Part shown: piece after piece, positions 33,351-40,994 of the stretch
Position numbering within the stretch: position 1 is the stretch's first letter
How the letters are laid out: each line of letters starts with the position of its first letter
Origin: CALGSZ01 sp042408955
GTDB lineage: Bacteria > Chloroflexota > Chloroflexia > Thermomicrobiales > UBA6265
Assembly (NCBI GenBank): GCA_042408955.1
Contig: JBHOQQ010000066.1
Span: forward strand, 69,705-133,704
Direction: 5' to 3'
DNA: 64,000 nucleotides
The notes under the pieces: generated by a model
What the model was told of the DNA's origin: nothing
What the model saw: only the letters and a program-made list of their open reading frames with translations
Databases searched by the model: none
Translations under genes and position numbers: made by a program

Positions 33351-33689
33351 ATGGCGGCGATGCACACAGTCCAGTCCGAGCGACGACGGTGCCCCTGGTG
33401 CGGAAGCACAGACACCCGGCTCGTCCAGCGCGGATATACTGGCCCAACCGATGAGGTTGACCAGTATTTCACCTGCGCGGCGTGCGGCAAGGTGACCTAT
33501 GAACTGGTAGCAAAGACCGCCCGGGAGATGCGCCTTGGGCGCTTTCGGCCCGGCGGGATCTACAAGGATCATGTGCATCACACCCGCTACCAGGTGAGCC
33601 GCGTGCTCAAGGTTGGATTAAACGAATATCTTATCTACCTGAAGCCGATCGTTGGTCAGGAGGCTGCTTCAGGAGCAACCAATTCGTAA
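33351..33689 (+). CDS. Zinc-ribbon protein, hypothetical
   Basis: The 112-residue product has a zinc ribbon at about residues 13-45, with CPWC and a later CAAC as the two knuckles. It continues as a compact basic domain (TAREMRLGRFRPGGIYKDHVHHTRYQVSRVLKVG, EYLIYLKPI). It looks like a small nucleic-acid-binding or regulatory protein; I do not recognise a family. ATG 33351 is the longest start. GGAGGTGGG lies about 12 bases upstream, and an ATG at 33363 is also possible. It sits between the divergent trehalose synthase gene and the riboswitch. Confidence 0.65.
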   Translation: MAAMHTVQSERRRCPWCGSTDTRLVQRGYTGPTDEVDQYFTCAACGKVTYELVAKTAREMRLGRFRPGGIYKDHVHHTRYQVSRVLKVGLNEYLIYLKPIVGQEAASGATNS

Positions 33690-33895
33690 CCCGCGAGGAC
33701 GTTGCCTCGGTTCCCCGTGCAAGGTCAGACTTGCCAGGCGCTGAAAGCGGTGCTTTCCCTGATACGTGCCGTTCCGGGATCCGGAGGTGGCTTGCCTATG
33801 TCACGGGTCCCAGTTCGCCACGCAGGCAGTCTCCCGGCCAGTTGACGCGGAAGCCGTCTTCCGAGTAGCCTGGCGGGCAACAATCGAAGAATGCC
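33690..33895. other. Intergenic stretch ahead of the TPP riboswitch
   Basis: No gene is supported. It should contain the promoter of the riboswitch-controlled gene. Nothing else stands out. Confidence 0.4.
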
Positions 33896-34040
33896 GCAAC
33901 GGGAGCTCGGTGAGCCGGGCTGAGAGGGTGGCCATTCGAAGCAGCGGTAAAACGGCGTTGTGCGGTGCCCGCGTCGTAAGAGCGTTGCTTCCTTCCACCG
34001 ACCGTCGAACCTGATCAGGGTAATGCCTGCGCAGGAAGCG
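33896..34040 (+). promoter_or_regulatory. TPP riboswitch (THI element)
   Basis: The conserved thiamine pyrophosphate aptamer sequences are present in order: GGGAGC-TCGGTGAGCCGGGCTGAGAG (33901-33926), a long variable P3 arm, then GAACCTGATCAGGGTAATGC and CTGCGCAGGAAG (34007-34038). GGCTCC (34054-34059) can pair with GGAGCC (34086-34091), which overlaps the ribosome site of the next gene. The likely control is thus translational: TPP would close the ribosome site. This places the downstream gene in thiamine salvage. Confidence 0.9.
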
Positions 34041-34096
34041 TCGTGCTCTTCCGGGCTCCCTCACGCGCCCCACGTGGGCATCGGAGGAGCCAGGAA

Positions 34097-35134
34097 ATGA
34101 ATGTTGTCCCAAGTGGCTTCGATCGCCGGCAATTCATTCGCGGTTTGGCCGGGCTCGGGCTTGGCTTCAGTGGTGTTGGCGCCGGAGCAGCCCACCGCAT
34201 CGCCCGGGCAGCCGAGTCGGTCACCCTGGCACTGGACTGGTATCCCAACGCGAATCACGCCGGATTGTTCCTCGCTCAAGAGCGCGGCTATTTCCGTGCT
34301 GAGGCACTGACCGTCGATCTCTATACGCCCTCTGATCCCACGACGGTTCTGCAGACCGTCGGTGCCGGGAAGGATGATTTCGGTATCTCCTACCAGACCG
34401 ATGTGCTGCTGGCCCGTGCCCAAGATGTGCCGGTCGTCTCGGTGGCTGCGCTCGTGCAGCATCCGTTGCTCGGCGTGATGAGCTTGAAAGAGCGGGGAAT
34501 CACCCGTCCGCGTGATCTGGCTGGCAAGACTGTGGGGTATCCTGGAATTCCCAGCCAAGAAGCGTTCCTGGCGACCATGCTCGAAACGGACGGCACCCGG
34601 CTCAGCGACGTCACGCTCATCAATGTCGGATTCAATCTCGTGCCCGCTGTGATCTCCGGCAGGGTGGACGCCGTGATGGGTGCCTACTGGACTCATGAGA
34701 CGATCCTGGCCGAGCGCGAGGGATACGAGGTCTCGCTGATGCGGGTTGAATCGTGGGGGGTGCCAGATTACTACGAACTCGTGCTAGTGACTGGCGAAGA
34801 AGTCATCGCATCGCGGCCTGGCGTGATTCGGGCGCTATTGAACGCGACGCAGCGAGGCTATCTTGATGCCATCGAGGAGCCGGATGCAGCGCTCGACGCC
34901 CTTGCCAAGGCGTATGAGGGCATCGACCGCGAGGTCGAGGAGCGAGGGCTGGAGTTACTCATCCCGGTCTGGACCGATGGCGGCATCCGCTTTGGCACGC
35001 AGAAGGCGGAGCGCTGGGAGGCGTATGCGAGCTGGATGAAGTCCCGTGACTTGATCCCGGCCGATCTTGACGTCTCCAAGGCATTCACAACCGAGTTTCT
35101 GCCGGATGCTCATGGGACGCCGGTAGCGACCTAA
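34097..35134 (+). CDS. thiY: NMT1/ThiY-like thiamine-precursor-binding protein
   Basis: The 345-residue protein begins with a twin-arginine-like leader (DRRQFIRGLAGLGLG) and an Ala-rich cleavage region near residue 35. The binding fold is that of the NMT1/THI5-like family: VTLALDWYPNANHAGLFLAQERGYF, DPTTVLQTVGAGKDDFGISY, VSLMRVESWGVPDYYELVLV. Members bind hydroxymethylpyrimidine or formylaminopyrimidine thiamine precursors for an ABC importer. The TPP riboswitch directly upstream supports this. ATG 34097 follows GGAGGAG. No permease or ATPase gene (ThiX/ThiZ) is adjacent; the next gene is mscL. The symbol is assigned from fold and riboswitch, so the exact ligand is inferred. Confidence 0.88.
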   Translation: MNVVPSGFDRRQFIRGLAGLGLGFSGVGAGAAHRIARAAESVTLALDWYPNANHAGLFLAQERGYFRAEALTVDLYTPSDPTTVLQTVGAGKDDFGISYQTDVLLARAQDVPVVSVAALVQHPLLGVMSLKERGITRPRDLAGKTVGYPGIPSQEAFLATMLETDGTRLSDVTLINVGFNLVPAVISGRVDAVMGAYWTHETILAEREGYEVSLMRVESWGVPDYYELVLVTGEEVIASRPGVIRALLNATQRGYLDAIEEPDAALDALAKAYEGIDREVEERGLELLIPVWTDGGIRFGTQKAERWEAYASWMKSRDLIPADLDVSKAFTTEFLPDAHGTPVAT

Positions 35135-35334
35135 ACTGGTACCCTCGCCTGAGCCTCTGCTACTGGTACGCAGGAGCGTTGACTCTCGTGTGGCCGTGGC
35201 CAGCGCTCGCTACGACCGTGGCGGACTTACCGTGCTTCCGTGGTGATCTGCTATGATGCTGGCTCACATACGAACGCGAGTCCGCGGATTGCCGGGAGCC
35301 GTCGTGCGTCTCAAACGAGATCGGGGAGGCAACC

Positions 35335-35763
35335 ATGGGAGGGGTGCTGCGGGAGTTTCGCCAGTTTCTGCTGCGGGGGAACGTCCTCGACTTGGCGGTG
35401 GCCGTGGTCATCGGCGCCGCATTTACCACGGTCGTCAATTCGCTGGTTACTGATCTTCTTACGCCGCTCATCGCGGCGATTGTCAGCGCGCCCAATTTTT
35501 CCGAGCTAGATTTCACCATCAACGAGAGCCGGTTTACCTACGGCAATTTTCTCAACGCGCTGATCAATTTCGTGCTCGTAGCCGCCGCGATCTTCTTCTT
35601 CGTGGTCAAGCCAGTGAATATGTTCATGGCCCGGATACGCCGCGGAGAGACTCCGCCGGACCCGACCACCCGGCCCTGTCCTGAATGCCTGGCCGAAGTA
35701 CCGATCGCCGCGAAGCGTTGTATGTACTGCACGCAACCGCTGCCGCCTCTTGCGAACGCTTAA
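35335..35763 (+). CDS. mscL: Large-conductance mechanosensitive channel with C-terminal zinc ribbon
   Basis: The 142-residue protein contains the MscL signature: REFRQFLLRGNVLDLAVAVVIGAAFTTVVNSLV (first helix), then NFLNALINFVLVAAAIFFFVV (second helix). The channel opens on membrane tension and protects against osmotic downshock. The C-terminus is unusual: after about residue 105 it adds CPECLAEVPIAAKRCMYC, a rubredoxin/zinc-ribbon-like Cys4 module, in place of the usual helical bundle. Length is near normal for the family. The gene is read from the ATG at 35335 in the plus strand, 200 bases after the thiY-like gene, and probably has its own promoter. Confidence 0.95.
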   Translation: MGGVLREFRQFLLRGNVLDLAVAVVIGAAFTTVVNSLVTDLLTPLIAAIVSAPNFSELDFTINESRFTYGNFLNALINFVLVAAAIFFFVVKPVNMFMARIRRGETPPDPTTRPCPECLAEVPIAAKRCMYCTQPLPPLANA

Positions 35764-35855
35764 CTGGAGAGCGCATACAGTTCTCCACCGGATTGCTTAC
35801 CGGCTCGCACGCGCCTTGGCCAAGACTGCGGCAAATGACCGAGCCGGTCTAACCG

Positions 35856-38243
35856 TTATTGGACGTTCGCGCTGGCCTTCTGAAGCAAGATGGCCAGTTC
35901 CTGAATCAGGGCGGCAACGTCGGCCGTGGGCATCGTCTTTCCGATCGACCATTCCTCCCTGCCGCGATCCTCGCCTAGTTCATCATGAATGAGGCGCACC
36001 CAAGTGTCGAAGGCAGGACGGTTTCGCGGTGGGAATGGCACTCCGAACTCGGCGTAGAGCGCCTCAGCGGCGCCGAAGAGTCGCGCGGCCCGGTCCATGA
36101 GCCCGATGTGGGCGAAGATACCAGCGAAGCCGATGATCGCGTCCGCCGCCAGCCAGCGATCGCCCTGACAGGCTTCGAACACGCGCGCATAGTGCGCGTG
36201 GGCGGTCTCGAAGTCCCCGAGGGCACAGGACAGATCGCCAGCAATAAGGAGGCCTACCCGCTCGTAGTGGGGGTCGCCTGTCTCAACAACTTGGCTGGTC
36301 AGGTCATTGAGATACGCGGTGGCACGTTCCGTGTCGCCCACGCCGAGCGATGACCACGCGAGGTTGCACAGTGAGGTCATCGACCAAGCTAGGGCACGAT
36401 ATTCGGTGAAGATGGCGAGCGCCTGCCGGTGCAGGTCGAGAGCCTCAGCATAGCGCCGTTGCCGTTGTGCAATCGAGCCGAGATACTCGATTGCGCAAGC
36501 CGCGTTAAAGCGGTCACCGGCTCGCGCAGCAACCTCGCGTGCCTCAAGTCCTACCTTCTCCGCGCGCCGGAGATCGCCTTGGAGCATCAGCATGAGCGTC
36601 TGACCCACCAGGGCTTTCGCGCGTGCCGCGGTGGCGTTGCCTGGAATGGCGAGTGCGCGTTTCAAGCACTCAGCACCCTGCGCGATCTGGCCACGCAGGT
36701 ACCAGTAGTCGGCAAGGGCGCCCATGATGCGAAGTGCAACCTCGCTTTCGCCGGCCGACTCTGCCCACGCGAGGGCCGACCGAAGGTTGGCTTGCTCCTG
36801 ATCCAGCCGGCGAAGCCACATCTCTCCGTCCTGAGAAAAGAGCTGCGGCTCCGCTTGCTCCGCTAGCTCCATGAGCCAGAGAGCTTGGCGCCGTCGAAGG
36901 ATGTCCCCCTCACCGCTTGCTTCGAGTTGTTCCTGGGCGTACTCGCGTATGACCTGAAGCATCGAGAAGCGGATCTCGTCCTCGCTCTCTTGCTGACGCC
37001 GGACCAGGCTCGCATCGACGAGCAAACCCAGCGCATCCCACATCTCCGCGGAAGTCAGCCGCGCCAGGTGGTGCTCCCGAGTCCCGGCGTGGGGTGAGGG
37101 GTTGGGGCTGGTGCAGACCTGCTCTAACGCTGCGAGCGTTGCGCCGCCAGGAAACACTGCGAGGCGGCTGAACAGGAGCCGGGCAGGCTTGGGCAGAAGT
37201 TCGACGCTCCAGGCAATGGCAACCCGCAGCGAGCGCTGCCGTTCCGGGAGATCAAGATCGCCTGTGCCCACGAAATCGAGGCGCGGTTCCAGCCGGTCGA
37301 CCATTTGCCGCGGCGTGAAAATCTTGGCTCGGGATGCGGCAAGCTCGATTGCCAGGGGAAGACCGTCCAGTCCGACACAGATGGTGGCGATGTCCCGAGC
37401 ATTCGTCTCGGTCAGCTCAAATTCCGGCAGATCCGCCCGCGCTCGCTGCACGAACAGGGTGAGCGACGGAATCCTGGCAAGTTCTTCAATGGGTGGCAGG
37501 TTGGCAAGATCAGGCACCGCGAGTGGCGCCACCTTGAATTCCTGCTCGTGCCGGATGTGCAAGGGGCGGCGGCTTGTGGCGAGGATCTTGATCCTTTCAG
37601 TCCGCTCGAGCAACGTGGCGATCGCTCCACTGGCGTCGAGCTGCTCAAGGTTATCGAGGATGAGGAGCATGCGCTTCGCGCGAACATGTGAAGCGATGAT
37701 CTCGATTGAGCGGCGCCGTCCGGTGAGATGAACGCCAAGGCGCTGTGCGATTGCAGCGGGGAGATCGGCCGAGCGCTGCACAGCTGAAAGATCAATGAAC
37801 CACACGCCGTCAGGAAACTGGCGTTGGAGAGCCTGGGCAACAGCCAAGCCCAGTCGTGTTTTACCCACACCGACGGGCCCAACCAACGTCAGGAGGCGAA
37901 CGTGCGGTTGCTGAAGGAGAGCAGACGCGCTGGCAATCGCGTCCTCCCGATCAACCAAGGGAGTGGGCGGCGACGGTAACGAGGGAATCTCCAGCTTCGT
38001 GGCCCGGCGCCGGCCCGGCCGCTTCGGGACGCGCTGCAAGAATTCACGGCGGGCACTCCCTTTCAAGCCCAGGGCGTCCGCAAGATCCTTGAGCGTGCTA
38101 CGCTGAGGGTATCGTGTGATGTTGCGCTCGATGTCCGAGATTGTACGCAAGCCCACTCCCGAGCGTTGCGCAAGTTGTTCTTGGGTTAGCCCGGCGGCTT
38201 CCCGGCAACGGCGAAGAAACGCACTAAAATCGTCAGTACTCAT
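35856..38243 (-). CDS. XRE-type regulator with NB-ARC ATPase and TPR domains
   Basis: The 795-residue protein has an N-terminal helix-turn-helix of the XRE type (residues about 8-64: LRRCREAAGLTQEQLAQRSGV, LRTISDIERN). An NB-ARC/STAND ATPase follows (P-loop GPVGVGKT at about 122-129, Walker B MLLILDNLEQLDASG, the ATSRRPL sensor segment). A long TPR region runs from about residue 440 to the end (LRSALAWAESAGESEVALRIM, ALAIFTEYRALAWSMTSL). Such proteins switch gene expression on ligand binding to the repeats, like MalT or AfsR. Ligand and targets are unknown. It has its own start at ATG 38243 and no operon partner. Confidence 0.9.
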   Translation of the reverse strand: MSTDDFSAFLRRCREAAGLTQEQLAQRSGVGLRTISDIERNITRYPQRSTLKDLADALGLKGSARREFLQRVPKRPGRRRATKLEIPSLPSPPTPLVDREDAIASASALLQQPHVRLLTLVGPVGVGKTRLGLAVAQALQRQFPDGVWFIDLSAVQRSADLPAAIAQRLGVHLTGRRRSIEIIASHVRAKRMLLILDNLEQLDASGAIATLLERTERIKILATSRRPLHIRHEQEFKVAPLAVPDLANLPPIEELARIPSLTLFVQRARADLPEFELTETNARDIATICVGLDGLPLAIELAASRAKIFTPRQMVDRLEPRLDFVGTGDLDLPERQRSLRVAIAWSVELLPKPARLLFSRLAVFPGGATLAALEQVCTSPNPSPHAGTREHHLARLTSAEMWDALGLLVDASLVRRQQESEDEIRFSMLQVIREYAQEQLEASGEGDILRRRQALWLMELAEQAEPQLFSQDGEMWLRRLDQEQANLRSALAWAESAGESEVALRIMGALADYWYLRGQIAQGAECLKRALAIPGNATAARAKALVGQTLMLMLQGDLRRAEKVGLEAREVAARAGDRFNAACAIEYLGSIAQRQRRYAEALDLHRQALAIFTEYRALAWSMTSLCNLAWSSLGVGDTERATAYLNDLTSQVVETGDPHYERVGLLIAGDLSCALGDFETAHAHYARVFEACQGDRWLAADAIIGFAGIFAHIGLMDRAARLFGAAEALYAEFGVPFPPRNRPAFDTWVRLIHDELGEDRGREEWSIGKTMPTADVAALIQELAILLQKASANVQ

Positions 38244-38497
38244 TGAGCAGTCAAGCTCCCACGGAGTGCTGGCGAACAGGCTCTGCTAAACCACACGTGG
38301 GGTGGCCACCGAGAGGGGGTGAGGAACCATGCGCCGTGGCAACGAATACGATCCTGCTCCTCGATCTAGAGTCGGCCACACACGCCAATGATACCAATAC
38401 TGAGGACACATAGGGAAGAGCCGGACGCAGCGCCGCCGGGGATTTCGCGATAACGGCGCGGCGTTCCGGCACTGAGCCGTGTGGAGAGGTGGTGCTG

Positions 38498-40237
38498 CTA
38501 CGCCTTAACCTTGAACCTGCGCGCGGGCCAGCCAGTGGCTCCATCAGGCAGCGGTGACCGCTCCTCTTTCGGCATGACCGCGCCTGTTCCATCGGTCACC
38601 CGGATGCGCATCGTGTGCTTGCCCTCAACGGCCTCGAAGGGAAAGGCCCAGCGGACCCACGTGAAGGGGGGATTCAACGCGGGTTCCAAGATCGCGTCTG
38701 CCCAGGTCTGGCCATCGTCCAAGCTGACCTCGACGCGCGCGATGTCGCGGTCACCCGCGGAGGCCACCCCGGCTGCCAGGTTCGGTCCGGGAGGAAGCGT
38801 TTCGCCGTCGCGCGGAGTATCGATACGGCCCCAGATCTGCATGACTGCGAGGTCGCTCCACCCTCGCGTTTGCCAGTAGCCTTGGAAGTCTTCGTTGACG
38901 ACTTCGATGCGGTCGAGCCACTTAACGTTCTTCATACCGTAGATATTGGGAATGATCAGGCGCGCGGGAAATCCATGCTCCTCGGGGAGCGGCTCACCGT
39001 TCATGGCGACGACGATCAGGTTGTCCGGGTCCATACCGATCTGCACGGAGACAGAATCCTCGTAGTCATCCGCGGCATGGAATTTGAGATCGACGGCACC
39101 ATCTTGGATGCCAGCTTCGGCGAGCAGCTCGGCCAGTGGCAAGCCGGTCCACTCCGCGGTGCTGATCAGATCGCCATTGAGCTCGTTCGAGATGCAGCAG
39201 AGCGTGGTGATCTTCTTCGTCGTCGCGCGAGCAACGAGGTCATCGTAGGTCAGCTCAAGCTCGCGATTCACGAGTCCGGTGACCTTCAGCCGCCAGGATT
39301 TGACGCCGACGCTGGGATCGGAAATGTTCTTTGAGACCTGATAGAACTCTGGAGTTGGGGTGAGCACTGGCGTCAGCTTTTTCTCCTCTTCGAGCTTGAG
39401 AAAGAGCGCAAAGGGATCCTGGCTCTCCTGCGTCATGTCGGAGACAAGCGCCGCCGATTCGGAAGACTGAGCCGCCTGAGAGACCGACGTCGGTGTCGAT
39501 GTGGGCATGGGATGCCCCTGGCGGGCGCGCTGTGTGGCGACGATATCGCGGGCGCGCTGCTCGGTGGCGAGCGCATCACCCTTTGCCCGGCGAGGATGCA
39601 TCAGACGCCATGCCGACAGGCCCACCGTGGCAATTCCGGCCAGGGTTGCCACATTCCACGCTGCATCGCCGAGGAGCGAGCGACGACTCATGGCCGCGTC
39701 GATCGCTTCCCTTTGCGGCTGAAGACCAGACGCGGTCAAAGCGGTCCAGCAGATCGCCCAAAGCGCAAACGTGGTCGAGAGCTGGATCAGGATGTCCGAG
39801 GTATAAGAGCTCCGCGTGGCGAATATGCCCAGGTAGGCGATGGGGAGGATGACCACGAGCGTAACCAGCAGAAGGAGGCCAGCAACGGCGACTGATGCGA
39901 TTAGCCTGCCAGCGGCATCGCTTCGCCAGCGCTGGCTCAGCGCTCCGGCAGCCTTGCCAGCTTGATATCCCACGGCGAGGATGCCAAGCAGAACGGCAAC
40001 GAAGAGACTCTTCTTCGCCAGACTCCCGTAGTTTTCCGTTGCTGCTCCAAAGAGGGAGAGCGGCGTCAACCGCGCGATGGCGGCCACGATGAACTCAGGG
40101 AAGGCCTGAACGACGCCATCCTTCGACCACTCGGTCCGCCAGATGAGCTGCGCGCTCAGCATCACGAGCGTCGCGAGCAATCCTGCCTGGCCAGCCCGCC
40201 GGATGCGGACGGCCGGTTGTGTCTCAAGGTGTGTCAT
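38498..40237 (-). CDS. Membrane-anchored molybdopterin-dependent oxidoreductase (sulfite oxidase/YedY-like)
   Basis: The 579-residue protein joins a membrane domain to a catalytic domain. The N-terminal 190 residues hold about five hydrophobic helices (AGLLATLVMLSAQLIW, SLFVAVLLGILAVGY, LLLLVTLVVILPIAYLGIF, LSTTFALWAICWTALTA). After a Ser/Thr-rich linker, residues about 305-500 form the molybdopterin domain (ITTLCCISNELNGDLIS with the Mo-ligand Cys near 348, WTGLPLAELLAEAG, AMNGEPLPEEHGFPARLIIP). The C-terminal 80 residues resemble the sulfite oxidase dimerisation domain. The likely reaction is oxidation or reduction of an S- or N-oxide; electron partner unknown. ATG 40237 follows GAGGG. No cytochrome or quinone subunit is adjacent. 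Confidence 0.9.
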   Translation of the reverse strand: MTHLETQPAVRIRRAGQAGLLATLVMLSAQLIWRTEWSKDGVVQAFPEFIVAAIARLTPLSLFGAATENYGSLAKKSLFVAVLLGILAVGYQAGKAAGALSQRWRSDAAGRLIASVAVAGLLLLVTLVVILPIAYLGIFATRSSYTSDILIQLSTTFALWAICWTALTASGLQPQREAIDAAMSRRSLLGDAAWNVATLAGIATVGLSAWRLMHPRRAKGDALATEQRARDIVATQRARQGHPMPTSTPTSVSQAAQSSESAALVSDMTQESQDPFALFLKLEEEKKLTPVLTPTPEFYQVSKNISDPSVGVKSWRLKVTGLVNRELELTYDDLVARATTKKITTLCCISNELNGDLISTAEWTGLPLAELLAEAGIQDGAVDLKFHAADDYEDSVSVQIGMDPDNLIVVAMNGEPLPEEHGFPARLIIPNIYGMKNVKWLDRIEVVNEDFQGYWQTRGWSDLAVMQIWGRIDTPRDGETLPPGPNLAAGVASAGDRDIARVEVSLDDGQTWADAILEPALNPPFTWVRWAFPFEAVEGKHTMRIRVTDGTGAVMPKEERSPLPDGATGWPARRFKVKA

Positions 40238-40430
40238 GGACGTACCCTCACGCTCTCGCGGCATGCCGCGGCGGTGTCACCTGCCAGGAGTGTGTCACGA
40301 TCATCTTACGACGATGAAGCATGGATGGATGCCTCTAGAGCGCCACTCCACCGCCAAACGGTCCAAGCCAGCGGTATGGCTGCTGAACAGCTCTGGCTCG
40401 TGCGGCGCACGCCCCATCAGTTGCTATGAT

Positions 40431-40460
40431 GCAGATATCGCGATGATACGATATACTCTG
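40431..40460. promoter_or_regulatory. Imperfect palindrome upstream of the 56-aa gene (candidate operator)
   Basis: GCAGATATCG (40431-40440), spacer CGATGATA, and CGATATA-CT-CTGC (40449-40460) form an imperfect inverted repeat about 40-70 bases ahead of the ATG at 40501. It is the only AT-rich piece in a GC-rich promoter region and may bind a repressor or activator of that gene. Confidence 0.4.
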
Positions 40461-40500
40461 CACAGCGAGGCACGGTGCGCTGGCGAAGGAGGTGGTGGCT

Positions 40501-40671
40501 ATGAAGAAGCTGATCGATCTGATTCATCCGTTCCGTCTGGGGAACACGCGCTTTGAGCGGTACTACGCGGCGATCCTGGGTGACGGTGTTGGCTACCCAA
40601 CGGCGGATGAGGCGCGGAAGGACCTCCGTCGCTTGGATCTGACGACGGCGTACACTCGGTGGACGTTCTAA
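40501..40671 (+). CDS. 56-aa hypothetical protein, stand-alone small gene
   Basis: ATG 40501 is preceded by GAAGGAGGTGG (8-10 bases), the strongest kind of ribosome site. The 56 residues begin MKKLIDLIHPFRLGNTRFERYY, continue AAILGDGVGYPTADEARKDLR, and end YTRWTF. It is a soluble, basic-plus-aromatic small protein with no signal peptide or membrane segment. The frame ends in TAA and is followed 40 bases later by a hairpin (40711-40741). With a palindrome upstream, the gene is probably monocistronic. I do not recognise a family. Too short for most gene finders, but the ribosome site, start, stop and hairpin make it convincing. Confidence 0.7.
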   Translation: MKKLIDLIHPFRLGNTRFERYYAAILGDGVGYPTADEARKDLRRLDLTTAYTRWTF

Positions 40672-40710
40672 TCCCCGGCTGCTAGTTTCCCGGCAGTTCT
40701 CTTGGGTGTT

Positions 40711-40741
40711 ATGCCCTGCTGGCGTCATGCTGGCAGGGCAT
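40711..40741 (+). terminator. Terminator-like hairpin after the 56-aa gene
   Basis: ATGCCCTGC (40711-40719) pairs with GCAGGGCAT (40733-40741), loop TGGCGTCATGCTG, followed by TCGTGTT. The position 40 bases after the stop codon fits a terminator, though the U tract is short. Confidence 0.5.
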
Positions 40742-40893
40742 TCGTGTTGCTGACGGGTGTCCTTGCCGCCAGTGGACCCATGCTGAGAGTGATCCACCTG
40801 ACTCGGAATTCCGTACGAGTGCTAGAGCTCAGCGCGTGACTAGGTGGCGGCTCTGCCGGCAGTGGCCGATCTGGTTCATGCCGTGGTCTTCCT

Positions 40894-40909
40894 GGCCGTC
40901 CGGACGGCC
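40894..40909. promoter_or_regulatory. Perfect 16-bp palindrome upstream of the DUF4331 operon
   Basis: GGCCGTCCGGACGGCC at 40894-40909 is a perfect palindrome, about 85 bases before the DUF4331 start codon. It may be an operator for the operon that begins at 40995, though a chance palindrome cannot be excluded. Confidence 0.3.
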
Positions 40910-40994
40910 GTAGACGCGACCATGCTGCGAACGAACTGAGCTATCGACATCGCTGCGATCGAGCGTAGCTGGCAAGATAGAAAGGGGTACCAGC

